NCBI GenBank assembly: GCA_947243795.1 | Contig: OX365942.1 | Location: forward strand, 558,001-622,000 | Source of the DNA: Saccharomyces uvarum | Lineage: Eukaryota; Ascomycota; Saccharomycetes; Saccharomycetales; Saccharomycetaceae | Reading direction: 5' to 3' | DNA: 64,000 nucleotides | In this document: piece by piece, positions 10,497 through 19,298 of the stretch | Layout of the letters: each line of letters opens with the position of its first letter | Numbering within the stretch: position 1 is the first letter of the stretch | Translations under genes and position numbers: made by a program | The notes under the pieces: generated by a model | What the model was told of the DNA's origin: nothing | What the model saw: only the letters and a program-made list of their open reading frames with translations | The model's database searches: none

Positions 10497-11258
10497 ATGA
10501 CCGGATCCCGGGGAACAGCTGCTCACAAGAACCCTCATATTCAGAATGTAGCCGTTTTGCAACGTAAGCCCGATCAGGAATATGCACTAAATATAATGAA
10601 GGAAGTTGCACACAAAGTGTCCTACTTGATGAGGGAAAACCGCTTTAAAGTGGTTAGTCTCGTGGAATTTTATCCTCACGACCAACGGCTATTGGGGATG
10701 AACATTAATCGTGGACTAAAGATAATGTTACGACTACGATGTCCCACGGACGAGTCTCAGTTTTTACCGATGGAATCCATAATGGGCACCATGTTGCACG
10801 AATTAACTCACAACTTATTTGGACCTCATGACAAAAAGTTTTACGATAAGTTAGACGGGCTGATTGGGAGGCAATGGGTTATTGAACAGATGGGGCTGCA
10901 TGACGCGTTTTTGGGTAGCGGCCAACGTCTTGGTGGGAGTTCGAATGTACTTTCGAATAGGTATCCCATGACAGGGGTAAGTACTAATACGGGGGTAGTA
11001 AGAAGAAGAGGCAAAGGTGTTAAGTTGGGGACTCTGTGTCTGGGGGGACAGCCGTCCCCGAACAGGGGCAAAACTCCAAGAGAGATGGCAGCCTTGGCAG
11101 CTGAAAGAAGGTATAAGGATGATCGTTGGTGTGGAGAGAATAAGAGTAGTAAAGATCAGATAAATGATTATAACGACGACTTATTGGAAATTGTGGTACT
11201 TGATGATGAGAACGAGTGTCCAGGGCCCATACAATCCGAAGTCATTGACCTTACATAA
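10497..11258 (+). CDS. WSS1: Wss1, DNA-protein crosslink metalloprotease (SPRTN-like)
   Basis: The 253-residue protease removes proteins crosslinked to DNA, with SUMO and Cdc48. The WLM zinc-protease motif HELTHNLFGPH is at residues 101-111, with three His ligands and Glu102 as catalyst. KDDRWCG resembles the Cdc48-binding SHP box, and the protein ends in VIDLT, a SUMO-interacting motif; EIVVLDDE may be a second one. S. cerevisiae Wss1 is about 269 residues with a longer N terminus. Here the upstream frame is closed by a TAG just before, so the ATG at 10497 is the first possible start in frame. Confidence 0.95.
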   Translation: MTGSRGTAAHKNPHIQNVAVLQRKPDQEYALNIMKEVAHKVSYLMRENRFKVVSLVEFYPHDQRLLGMNINRGLKIMLRLRCPTDESQFLPMESIMGTMLHELTHNLFGPHDKKFYDKLDGLIGRQWVIEQMGLHDAFLGSGQRLGGSSNVLSNRYPMTGVSTNTGVVRRRGKGVKLGTLCLGGQPSPNRGKTPREMAALAAERRYKDDRWCGENKSSKDQINDYNDDLLEIVVLDDENECPGPIQSEVIDLT

Positions 11259-11377
11259 TGCTTGTAGAAAAAAATAGAATTAAATAAATATGATAAATGT
11301 CGTTCGGTGTAAGATATACAAATATACTCATTTATAAAGATGTGAGACATCAATTACGTAAAGAAAATCTTTTTTTT

Positions 11378-13018
11378 TTAGCAACAACCTAACTTTTGGA
11401 AGAAGCCTTTACGAGAAGCTGCTAAGCTTGAACTGTCATCATTTAGTTGCTGATGAGGGGTCCTTAGAGCAGCGGAGGGTTGTTGTTGCGGTTGGTAGCG
11501 AGTGACACCAAATTGTTGGGATTGAGGTTGGGATTGGGGTTGAGGTTGAGATATACCTGGAACACGAGGCTGTTGTTGTTGTTGTTGTTGTTGCTGCTGC
11601 TGTCTCTTCTGTTGTTCTTGTAGATACTTTTGCTGGGTCTGATGCTGGTATGCTTCATAGGAAGTAGGGTCTAGTTTTGGTTTATATTGAGAATTGCGCA
11701 AATCAGCATCATTTTTCTGAGCATATTGCTGCTGTTGCTGTTGCTCTAGTTGCTGTTGTTGCTGCTGTTCTAGTTGTTGCTGTTGTTGCTGCTGTTGTTG
11801 CTGTTGCTGCTGCTGTTGCTGCTGTTGTTGCTGTTGTTGTTGCTGTTGAAGTTGAAGCTGTTTATTTCTATGTCTTCTTGATTTGTCATTTGGTGGATTT
11901 GGATGACCGTATCCATGTAGATTCGGTTTCTTGTTTATGTTTAAATCCCAGCCACGGCCGTCATTTAATTTCATCCAATCGTATTCTCCATCTGCTGTTT
12001 CGCCTAAATCATTCAATACAGAGAGTAGTAGTTTTCTGTAGCCTTCATAATCGGGACATTCTTCGAACGAAAGACTTCTGACGATTTCCAAATACCTTCC
12101 GAATTGTACGGGCAAACCTTGAGCCAGATCGTACACGTTGGTGGACCTTTTTTTCTCACCGATTTTTTCGTATTTTTGTTTATTGTTCGGCGCCTTTAGG
12201 CCCTGCCAAGGCAAATGGCCTCTTAAGAAATAAAAGAAAACGTGGCCCAAGGCTTCCATGTCGTCTCTTCTTGATTGTTCCCTTCCTAAGTGAGTGTTGA
12301 TAGACATGTACCTGGCAGTGCCGCTTAGCGATTTTTTCTCTCTGTACGGGATATGCTGCTTGGTCTTTGGGTCACGGTACTGCTTTGCCATGCCGAAGTC
12401 GATCAAATGGATGTTGTTTGCATCCGGTTGGCCGGGCCTACCGATCAGGAAGTTGTCCGGCTTGATATCACGGTAGATCAGGTCATGCGCGTGCAGGTCC
12501 TCGATCAAAGTAATCATTTGCACAGCGACTTGCACAACAGTTTTCACGGAGAATTTCCTGCTGCACCAGTCGAACAAGTCCTCCAAGGAGGGGCCCAACA
12601 GGTCGATAACCAAGATGTTGTGCAGGCCCTCTTGACCGAAGTAGTACGCGTATGGGATATTGGGCGTCCCGTTTAGGATTTTGTAAGTTTTGTATTCGTC
12701 TCGCAATTGAGGAGCCTCAGTCTTCCTGGGCTCGAACTTGATCGCGACGGGCACGCCGTTGATCATGTTGGTACCTTCGAAGAGGACACCGAACGAGCCT
12801 TCGCCTATTTTTTTACCGATCTTGTAGTGCAGCCCGACGATGGTGGAGTCGTCTCTGGCGGAGTTGCCGTTGGAGTTGATAGCGGTTGTGGCGGTCATTG
12901 AGGATCTTGCAGGTGAGTCGACGGTCTGGTGGTAGAGGTGCTTGGCAGCGGTCACGTTTGCGTTTGTGTTGGTGAGGTTATTGACTGCTAGAGTAGTGCT
13001 TACCATGGGCCTGGACAT
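11378..13018 (-). CDS. YCK1: Yck1, plasma-membrane casein kinase I
   Basis: The 546-residue kinase acts in nutrient sensing (Rgt2/Snf3, SPS), endocytosis and bud morphogenesis. The glycine loop is IGEGSFGVLFEG, the catalytic loop YRDIKPDNFLIG and the DFG motif LIDFGMAKQYRD, followed by the CK1 signature SLSGTARYMSINTHLG; the kinase domain covers about residues 65-355. The tail is glutamine-rich and ends GFFQKLGCC; the two terminal cysteines are the palmitoylation site that anchors Yck1. N terminus (MSRPMVSTTLAVNNLTN) fits Yck1 rather than its paralogue Yck2. The polyQ tract is longer and purer than I recall in S. cerevisiae. Confidence 0.94.
   Translation of the reverse strand: MSRPMVSTTLAVNNLTNTNANVTAAKHLYHQTVDSPARSSMTATTAINSNGNSARDDSTIVGLHYKIGKKIGEGSFGVLFEGTNMINGVPVAIKFEPRKTEAPQLRDEYKTYKILNGTPNIPYAYYFGQEGLHNILVIDLLGPSLEDLFDWCSRKFSVKTVVQVAVQMITLIEDLHAHDLIYRDIKPDNFLIGRPGQPDANNIHLIDFGMAKQYRDPKTKQHIPYREKKSLSGTARYMSINTHLGREQSRRDDMEALGHVFFYFLRGHLPWQGLKAPNNKQKYEKIGEKKRSTNVYDLAQGLPVQFGRYLEIVRSLSFEECPDYEGYRKLLLSVLNDLGETADGEYDWMKLNDGRGWDLNINKKPNLHGYGHPNPPNDKSRRHRNKQLQLQQQQQQQQQQQQQQQQQQQQQQQQQLEQQQQQQLEQQQQQQYAQKNDADLRNSQYKPKLDPTSYEAYQHQTQQKYLQEQQKRQQQQQQQQQQQPRVPGISQPQPQSQPQSQQFGVTRYQPQQQPSAALRTPHQQLNDDSSSLAASRKGFFQKLGCC
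11725..11860. repeat. CAG/CAA polyglutamine array in YCK1
   Basis: Mixed CAG and CAA codons (CTG/TTG on the + strand) code long Gln runs separated by a few Leu and Glu residues. A second, shorter array lies near 11571-11606. Codon mixing argues for selection on protein sequence in addition to slippage. Confidence 0.85.
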
Positions 13019-13386
13019 GGAGAAGAGCGGAGGGGAGGGGAACGAGGCAAAGGGAGAAAGGTGAAGGGGTGTGCGAAAGTCTTGTGTTTGTGTTCTCTAT
13101 TATGGCATCCGCATGAAAACCAGTCACAGAACACTCAATGAACGGTTTGCGCTTGGAGCTAACAAGAAGGAGGGAGGATCCCAAAGCCCAATACAATATA
13201 CGATCAGTGTACTGTTTTGTTCTAAGTTTTTTCCTCTCAGTTTGCGGATCGTAAAAGAAAAAAAGGAAAAGAGGCATGAGCGTGCCAGCTGGGTAACGTC
13301 GGAAAATGTGGGTGGTTTATATCAATCAGATCGAAATGCTCTACAATATGTACTGTATAGGAAGAATGTATATAGAGGCGATGCAG

Positions 13387-13728
13387 TCAGTGTTCTTCTT
13401 CGTCGGAGGAGTCCTCGAAAATGTCCTCGTCGATGACACAGTCGTTCTCCCAGAAGTCGTGCGTAAGCTTGTTCAGCTTGGCGGCCAGCGCGCGGTTGCG
13501 CTGCGGCATACTCGAGTCCTTCTCGTTGGCGTACTCGTTGTATTGCTTGAAGGTGCAGTCGCCCAGCGACTGCGACTGCGAGGCCTTGCGCGGAGTGTAG
13601 TAGGGGGCTGGATTGAGTCTCCTGGACTCCTTCAGCCTGAGAAGAGAGGTGATCTCTTCGGAGATCCTCCTGCCTCTGTGGGGCTGCTGCTGCTGCTGCT
13701 GTTCTTGCTGTGGGGCTGCTGTTGCCAT
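13387..13728 (-). CDS. SPL2: Spl2, SPX-transporter regulator of phosphate uptake
   Basis: The 113-residue protein contains the conserved core RRISEEITSLLRLKESRRLNPAPYYTPRK..SQSQSLGD and the acidic end HDFWENDCVIDEDIFEDSSDEEE. In S. cerevisiae Spl2 restricts low-affinity phosphate transport through the SPX domains of Pho87 and Pho90, giving bistable commitment to the PHO pathway. S. cerevisiae Spl2 is 148 residues with about 35 more at the N terminus; here the first ATG in frame follows a run of A residues and gives MATAAPQQEQQ, so the N terminus is shorter. Four CACGTG boxes upstream fit control by Pho4. Confidence 0.9.
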   Translation of the reverse strand: MATAAPQQEQQQQQQPHRGRRISEEITSLLRLKESRRLNPAPYYTPRKASQSQSLGDCTFKQYNEYANEKDSSMPQRNRALAAKLNKLTHDFWENDCVIDEDIFEDSSDEEEH

Positions 13729-13850
13729 TTTTTTTGTGTACGGTGCTATATATCGATGGGCTGCGACTGTCGCCCCCCTGTAAATATATATCTGTATTAT
13801 GTATTTATTATATACGTGTGTGCGAAAGATCTCATAGTAATAGGCTTAGG

Positions 13851-13856
13851 CACGTG
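13851..13856. promoter_or_regulatory. CACGTG E-box, candidate Pho4 site
   Basis: It lies 123 bp upstream of the SPL2 start. It is the nearest of four CACGTG palindromes in the SPL2-ARO9 spacer. Confidence 0.55.
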
Positions 13857-13907
13857 GCTACAGTGACTCCGCGCGAGGCTGTATAGCGCAGGCAGATAAG
13901 GGCGGAC

Positions 13908-13915
13908 CACGTGGG
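13908..13915. promoter_or_regulatory. CACGTGGG, high-affinity Pho4-type site
   Basis: The GG after the E-box is the flank preferred by Pho4 in PHO5 and PHO84. It lies 180 bp upstream of the SPL2 start, a usual distance for a UAS. Confidence 0.65.
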
Positions 13916-13967
13916 AATAGAGAGATATGGCGTGCTAGGGTGTTGCGGTGCATGTAACGGGGCGGCG

Positions 13968-13973
13968 CACGTG
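13968..13973. promoter_or_regulatory. CACGTG E-box, candidate Pho4/Cbf1 site
   Basis: Context is GCGCACGTGTATG. It lies 240 bp upstream of SPL2. Which bHLH factor binds cannot be told from sequence alone. Confidence 0.45.
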
Positions 13974-14128
13974 TATGAAGAATGTTTGTTGTATGGGAGC
14001 TGCTGCGTCCATAACCGCACGGGTCCCTGATTGCAGGTGTTTCACGGAATATACATGGTTTGGTGTTTGTTTGCATTGTGATTAAAAAAAGGATCTTGCC
14101 GTGCTTGCCCAAATGGACCCTTTCCGGT

Positions 14129-14134
14129 CACGTG
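14129..14134. promoter_or_regulatory. CACGTG E-box near ARO9
   Basis: Context is GGTCACGTGCGC. TCACGTG is the Cbf1-type flank, so this one may be Cbf1 rather than Pho4. It lies about 50 bp left of the palindromic array. Confidence 0.4.
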
Positions 14135-14175
14135 CGCGGGAAAACACTATAGCCGCATACCTAGATCACGCACCA

Positions 14176-14230
14176 CGGCGACAATCGGCGGCAACTCGCG
14201 GGTATACCCGCGAGTTGCCGCCGATAACCG
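14176..14230. promoter_or_regulatory. Palindromic CCG-N7-CCG array (Aro80-type UAS)
   Basis: On the + strand CCG triplets start at 14208, 14218 and 14228, each separated by 7 bases. Mirror-image CGG triplets start at 14099+90 (14189) and 14199, and another pair at 14176 and 14186, again with 7-base gaps. Positions 14184-14225 form a 42-bp perfect palindrome centred between 14204 and 14205. Aro80, the Zn2Cys6 activator of aromatic amino acid catabolism genes, is known to bind CCG repeats spaced by 7 bases in the ARO9 and ARO10 promoters. The array lies about 180-230 bp upstream of the ARO9 start. Confidence 0.8.
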
Positions 14231-14407
14231 TGTTGTTTCTTTGGGGTAAACGAGTAGATAAGGATGTTTGGCACATTGTATATACAATGTATGTATATAA
14301 TAGGTGTATCCATCTATGTTCTTATCTATTGTGTGGAAATGGATTCTGCTCTGGGTTCTTGTATCTCTTGTTTCAAACACACACCCAAGCTCACAACACA
14401 GCACATA

Positions 14408-15946
14408 ATGACCGCCGGTTCCACTGCCCCTCTCGACTATGACTCCTTGAAGAAGAAGTTTCAGCCATTTCTTTCCAAGCGAGTGGAAAACAGGCACTTG
14501 AAGAGTTTCTGGAATCCCACCGAGCTGCCCGATGGCGTCATCGAGCTGGCAGGTGGGATGCCCCATGAGAAGTTTTTCCCGGTCGAGGCCATTGACTTGA
14601 AAATATCGAAGATGCCCTTCAACGAGAACCCCAAATGGCATGATTCGTTCACCACGGCGCACCTGGACCTCGAGTCCCCCAGCGAATTGCCCATTGCGCG
14701 TTCTTTCCAGTACGCGGAAACCAGAGGGTTGCCACCGCTGCTGCAGTTTACCAAAGACATGGTATCCAGGATTAACCGCCCAGCCTTCTCCGATGAGGCG
14801 GACTCCAACTGGGACGTGATCCTTTCCGGCGGGTCTAACGACTCGATGTATAAGGTCTTCGAGACCTTCTGCGACGAGTCCACCACCGTGATGATCGAAG
14901 AATTCACTTTCACCCCGGCAATCTCCAACGTGGAGGCCACGGGTGCGACAGTCGTCCCCATCAAGATAAACTTAAGCGCCGACAGGGAGTCTCAAGGCAT
15001 CGACGTCGACTACTTGTCCCAGCTGCTGGAAAACTGGTCTACGGGGCCCTATGGGCACTTGAACAAGCCTAGAGTCCTCTACACCATCGCCACGGGCCAG
15101 AACCCCACGGGGATGTCTGTTCCCCAGTGGAAAAGAGAAAAGATTTACGAGCTGGCTCAGAGGCATGACTTTCTCATTGTCGAGGACGACCCCTACGGTT
15201 ACTTGTATTTCCCACCATTTGACCCGGAAAATCCATTGGACAACCCTTACCAATCCAGCAGCGTGACCACCGAACGCTATTTGAATGAGTTTTTGATGAA
15301 GTCGTTTTTGACTATGGATACCGAGGCTCGTGTCATCCGCTTGGAAACTTTCTCCAAGATTTTTGCTCCCGGTTTGCGACTATCCTTTATCGTTGCCAAC
15401 AAATTCATCCTGGAGAAAGTCTTGGACTTGGCTGACATCACCACAAGAGCCCCCAGTGGTACTTCTCAGGCTATTGTCTATTCCACCATAAAGGCAATGG
15501 CCGAGTCCAACATGCCCTCCTCTCTTCCATTCAAAGAGCTTATGTTCGAGAGTTGGATCCAATGGATCATGGAGATCGCTTCCAAATACAACCATAGGAA
15601 AAATATCACTTTGAAAGCTCTATACGAAACTGAATCTTACCAGGCCGGCCAATTCAGCGTCATGGAACCCACCGCCGGCATGTTTATCATCATCAAGATC
15701 AACTGGGCGAATTTCGGAAAACCCGACGATCTACCACAACAAATGGATAGACTAGACGAATTTTTGGTGAAAAACGGTGTTAAACTTGTTCTTGGTTATA
15801 AAATGGCAGTTTCTTTGGATTATTCAATGCAACATTCAGATTTCTTGAGGCTAACCATCGCCTATGCAAAGGATGATAACCAGTTGATTGAAGCCTCCAA
15901 GAGAATCGGCAACGGTATCAAAGATTTTTTTGCAGATTATAATTAA
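14408..15946 (+). CDS. ARO9: Aromatic aminotransferase II
   Basis: The 512-residue PLP enzyme transaminates Trp, Phe and Tyr in the first step of the Ehrlich pathway (for example to tryptophol). The start [21 protein letters not shown] is chosen because it aligns with S. cerevisiae Aro9; the frame is open upstream to 14264 but codes nothing recognisable. The cofactor region includes [12 protein letters not shown] and [10 protein letters not shown], and the lysine region [17 protein letters not shown] contains the PLP-binding Lys of fold-type I aminotransferases. GC content is above that of its neighbours, mainly from C-ending codons. Confidence 0.95.
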   Translation: MTAGSTAPLDYDSLKKKFQPFLSKRVENRHLKSFWNPTELPDGVIELAGGMPHEKFFPVEAIDLKISKMPFNENPKWHDSFTTAHLDLESPSELPIARSFQYAETRGLPPLLQFTKDMVSRINRPAFSDEADSNWDVILSGGSNDSMYKVFETFCDESTTVMIEEFTFTPAISNVEATGATVVPIKINLSADRESQGIDVDYLSQLLENWSTGPYGHLNKPRVLYTIATGQNPTGMSVPQWKREKIYELAQRHDFLIVEDDPYGYLYFPPFDPENPLDNPYQSSSVTTERYLNEFLMKSFLTMDTEARVIRLETFSKIFAPGLRLSFIVANKFILEKVLDLADITTRAPSGTSQAIVYSTIKAMAESNMPSSLPFKELMFESWIQWIMEIASKYNHRKNITLKALYETESYQAGQFSVMEPTAGMFIIIKINWANFGKPDDLPQQMDRLDEFLVKNGVKLVLGYKMAVSLDYSMQHSDFLRLTIAYAKDDNQLIEASKRIGNGIKDFFADYN

Positions 15947-15989
15947 GACAAAATGAATCCATGTATTTACTTGCATAACATATATAAAC

Positions 15990-16013
15990 TACATATATAT
16001 ATATATATATATT
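15990..16013. repeat. (AT)n microsatellite
   Basis: About 11 AT units lie between the convergent ends of ARO9 and YHR138C. AT-rich sequence here is consistent with yeast 3'-end efficiency elements (TATATA). Confidence 0.7.
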
Positions 16014-16048
16014 GGAGAAAAAAGTATAATTGCATATAGTCTAACTCT

Positions 16049-16393
16049 CTAGGCAACCGGATGATCACGATTCAACGCATGAACTTCTGAATCCTTCTCT
16101 AGGTTACATTTGGTGCCAAACTTATTTTCAACATAGCTCAAACGCTCTTTTAGGCTGTCCAGAACTTGACCGTTATCAGGCAAGTCCACGGTAAAGCCCT
16201 TGATCAAACTGTACTCATGTGTGATCTTACCGCCAATGCCCACCACAAACTTCTTAACATCTTCTATAACGTTGTTCTCTTCCGCTAAATCTGTGTCAGA
16301 TTTGGGGAACGTAACGATGTATGAGGATAAAGAAGATGCTTGTGCCATGGAGAATATACTAACTAATATAAGAATGAAATAACTGAGCTTCAT
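16049..16393 (-). CDS. YHR138C: Secreted proteinase-inhibitor-like protein (Pbi2 relative)
   Basis: The 114-residue protein begins with a signal peptide (MKLSYFILILVSIFSMAQASS). It then shows an inhibitor I9/propeptide-like fold: SYIVTFPKSDTD, VKKFVVGIGGKITHEYSLIKGFTVDLPD and LSYVENKFG. It is related to Pbi2, the inhibitor of vacuolar proteinase B, and in S. cerevisiae acts redundantly with Pbi2 in vacuole fusion. Length is the same as the S. cerevisiae protein. Confidence 0.9.
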   Translation of the reverse strand: MKLSYFILILVSIFSMAQASSLSSYIVTFPKSDTDLAEENNVIEDVKKFVVGIGGKITHEYSLIKGFTVDLPDNGQVLDSLKERLSYVENKFGTKCNLEKDSEVHALNRDHPVA

Positions 16394-16805
16394 ATATGTT
16401 TTGTTTAATCTTACAATATAGCTAGTTCTGCAGTATGTATTGCAAAGATCGCTTATCCCTATCTCATCGTCGACTATTTTCTTATATACTTTTTGCCCCC
16501 ACCCCCCTGATCTACTTTCCTTTTTTCTCTTGATTTGGTAGCGCCCACACTAGAGAAATCAATTGAATAAAGAAAAAAGATATTAAATTAACAAGTTATT
16601 ATTTAAAAAAACTATGAAATTTTGTAACGAACATAAAAAAATTGAAGGGAATTGATGTACCTGCACCATACGTTAAAAAAAAAAAACTAGTACCCTAAAT
16701 AATAGCACCAGTAAAAGTCATAAAAAAAGATAATCGTCTTTTTTCATTTGATTATTATAAAGCTTTTTTTGCGTTTGTTCCTTACTACTATTAACCACTG
16801 TCAAA
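16394..16805. other. Intergenic region YHR138C-SPS100
   Basis: It is A/T-rich and holds the YHR138C promoter and the SPS100 3' flank. TATATACTTTTTGCCCCCACCCCCC lies near 16482-16508 and contains C-rich, STRE-like sequence; nothing coding is seen. Confidence 0.4.
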
Positions 16806-17906
16806 TTATTGTTGGCTTGCTGGGAAAATCATCTGTAAGTCACTAGTACTTGTAACCTGGTTATTGATGGCGATAGACAACAGAGTTTGAGCTTGAATTG
16901 GTGATAAGTACCCGGCAGACACTGCGCCTTGTGGGACACTAGTGTTACTCAAGAACCCAATAGTCGAACCATCATGACTGGAAGACGCATCAATAGCGTA
17001 AACCACTGGGAAGGGGACCGACGTCCACGACGTTGCAGTACTGTTACTGCTCGTACCAGAACTGATCACAACTAGACCCTGGATACTGGAGCCTAACGAT
17101 TGAATCAACGTTTGAGAGTAGCCTTCTTCGTAGATAATTGGAACCAATGGACCAGAAGATGACGATGACGATGACGTTCCGGCTCCCCCAGCTGCAGTAG
17201 ATGAGTTAGATGGGGTAGAAGTAGAGTTGGTAGAGCTGTTTGAAGCACCGCCACCAGCACCGCCAGAAGTACTACTGCTACTACTAGAGCTAGATATTTG
17301 AGTGTTGGAGAAGTTAGAATACTGAAGCCTGATTGTGGAGTTACTGGCAATCAAGGTTGGTTGGCATGCTTCGTAGAACCATTGAACTTGCTTTTGGCTT
17401 GAAACACCCACGGGGACAGTGTATGGTGGGAAAACACCAGAATATATAACACTATCGCTGCCAGCAACCAAAGTACCTCTACCTTGAGCCTGCGAGCTGC
17501 TTAAAATTGGTAAACCCCACAAGTGGTTTTCAGTGATGACAATGGTCTTGGATGTATTAAAAACGATTGAGCAGAAGAAACTCAAAGTTTCAATGGATTG
17601 CCAGTTAGTAACAATAATGATACCAGAAGATGACTCACTTTGTAAAGTCTGGTTCACTTGAGTGGCGATTTGGTAAAGTTGAGTGACATTTAATGTAGAA
17701 GTAGAATTGAATAGAGTAGTGGTGGTAACGTTGGATTGGCTACTAGATACAGCAGAACCTCCCGTGATGATCACTGGAACTGTACCGCTACTAGAACTCG
17801 AACTGTTACTAGATCCATTTGTAGTTTGTCTCTTGTAAAGTCCTAGTGGTGTTGCAGAAGCTGTTAAAGCAGCGAGAAAAAAGGTGAAGACTGATGTGAG
17901 TTTCAT
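16806..17906 (-). CDS. SPS100: Sps100, spore-wall maturation glycoprotein
   Basis: The 366-residue secreted protein starts at the ATG at 17906 (MKLTSVFTFFLAALTASATPLGLYKRQ), a signal peptide with a KR Kex2-type site. The frame is open 14 codons upstream with no match to the family. VPVIITGGSAVSSSQSN recalls the N-terminal glycine loop of asparaginases, as in the paralogue Ygp1. There are many N-x-S/T sites. In S. cerevisiae (326 residues) it is a late sporulation gene. A Ser/Gly/Ala/Asn-rich insert of about 45 residues (coded around 17150-17295) makes this copy about 40 residues longer. Confidence 0.92.
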   Translation of the reverse strand: MKLTSVFTFFLAALTASATPLGLYKRQTTNGSSNSSSSSSGTVPVIITGGSAVSSSQSNVTTTTLFNSTSTLNVTQLYQIATQVNQTLQSESSSGIIIVTNWQSIETLSFFCSIVFNTSKTIVITENHLWGLPILSSSQAQGRGTLVAGSDSVIYSGVFPPYTVPVGVSSQKQVQWFYEACQPTLIASNSTIRLQYSNFSNTQISSSSSSSSTSGGAGGGASNSSTNSTSTPSNSSTAAGGAGTSSSSSSSGPLVPIIYEEGYSQTLIQSLGSSIQGLVVISSGTSSNSTATSWTSVPFPVVYAIDASSSHDGSTIGFLSNTSVPQGAVSAGYLSPIQAQTLLSIAINNQVTSTSDLQMIFPASQQ

Positions 17907-19298
17907 GTTTTGATTGATTTCTTTGGGGAGGGAAGAGAATAAAACCAAAAATCAGAGAATGAACGGAGTATCATTTATAAAGAAAAGATACGGAAATTTC
18001 TGAGATGATTCAACTTTTGTCCAGTTTTATAATATTTTTGACGGATGGCAATTAAGGGAATTTAAGAACGACATTTCTAAAAGGGGATACCCATTGGACA
18101 TTAAAATCCTTTGGGAATAGGCGTGGATACATTTGCTTTCCCTATTTCTCCAGATGATCTTCATACTCGTACAAGCACGCTGACATCTACATCAAGACGC
18201 ATGAGGAAGCTCATCGCTAAGCCAAGACCGCTGTCGTGGTTATTTTAAAGGGTACATTAAGTCCCCAACAGGAAACTACTTCTATGCACCAACAACTTTT
18301 TGGTAAGAGCTACTGCAGCCCTTTATTGTTGAGCGATCTTTTCCGGTAGATCATCGCCTTCTTCTAAGGCATGAAAAGGCTTCCTATTTTTCGCTTAATT
18401 TTCTTCGGCGCTTTTTTAAGGGATCTGCACGATGCACAGTCAAGTGACGCATATGCACCCTTAGGGTGAACATGATCTTGCAGATCCCTCAAGTTGAGAT
18501 GCGCCACGTTCTAAAGGATGATGCTATTAAGATGGTGTACAGGATGCAGTATTACTACCCGTGATGCCCTCGCCCCTTTTTCATTGTCCTTCAGCCTCCT
18601 GTGGCTTTGAGGTATGTGCTTAGTAATGGAACCACATCATAGCTTTGGCGAGAATTAAAAGACCTCTTACCCAAGAAAAAAGAAAAAGGAAATATGGCCC
18701 GGTTCGCAGTTGCACCAAGAAACGTTTCTGCAAACTTATTCACAAAAGGAAGGCCGGAGAACCTGCATCCAGCTACGCCCATTTGTCGTCTTTGTTTATA
18801 AGTAACCGATATGGATTTTTAACCGATTCCGTATGAATCTCTTTTTTACACTAGTAACCATCCCTAGGGGCCAGCTCGCCATCGCTGATACTTATTTCTT
18901 ACGAGTCGATTTGGAGTTTATATTATTTTCTCAAAATCCCTGCTTTTATGTAGATACTGCCCTTACCCGTTATGCACGTTAACAGAAGGCTGTAATTGGA
19001 CTGTGTAGTTTCCAAAAGCGGTTGCAGACCATAGGTTGCGGTGACGGCAATAATACTTTGTTCCAATAAGGAATACTACCATGGATATCGCTTCTTTTTG
19101 CCTTTTCGCGCTCGCTTATTTAATTTGACATAATTTTCCGATCCGGAAGGTCAGCGCTCCGCATTTAAGGAGAAGATCTCCGATAAATATATAATTCCCT
19201 TTTACTCGAATAACCATCAATTGTTTGTATAAGACTCTAGGACACCTGTAACGCTTTTTGCCTTCTACGATTGCACTAAGAAAGAATAATTTTTATTA
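17907..19298. other. 1.4 kb spacer SPS100-YHR140W
   Basis: The left end is the SPS100 promoter and the right end the YHR140W promoter (TATATAA near 19188-19194). The middle carries a long-arm inverted repeat at 18419-18489. Short frames at 18591-18836 overlap on both strands and show no family match. I see no tRNA or LTR. Confidence 0.45.
18419..18489. repeat. 11-bp perfect inverted repeat, 49-nt loop
   Basis: AGGGATCTGCA at 18419-18429 is exactly complementary to TGCAGATCCCT at 18479-18489. The loop contains a second, smaller inverted repeat CACCC-TTA-GGGTG. It lies in the SPS100-YHR140W spacer with no known gene. Confidence 0.7.

Noticed and set aside
14264-14407. Upstream extension of ARO9
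   Set aside because: The open frame before MTAGST has no resemblance to the family and overlaps promoter sequence.
18591-18836. Overlapping short frames on both strands
   Set aside because: Both-strand overlap and lack of any conserved motif suggest chance.
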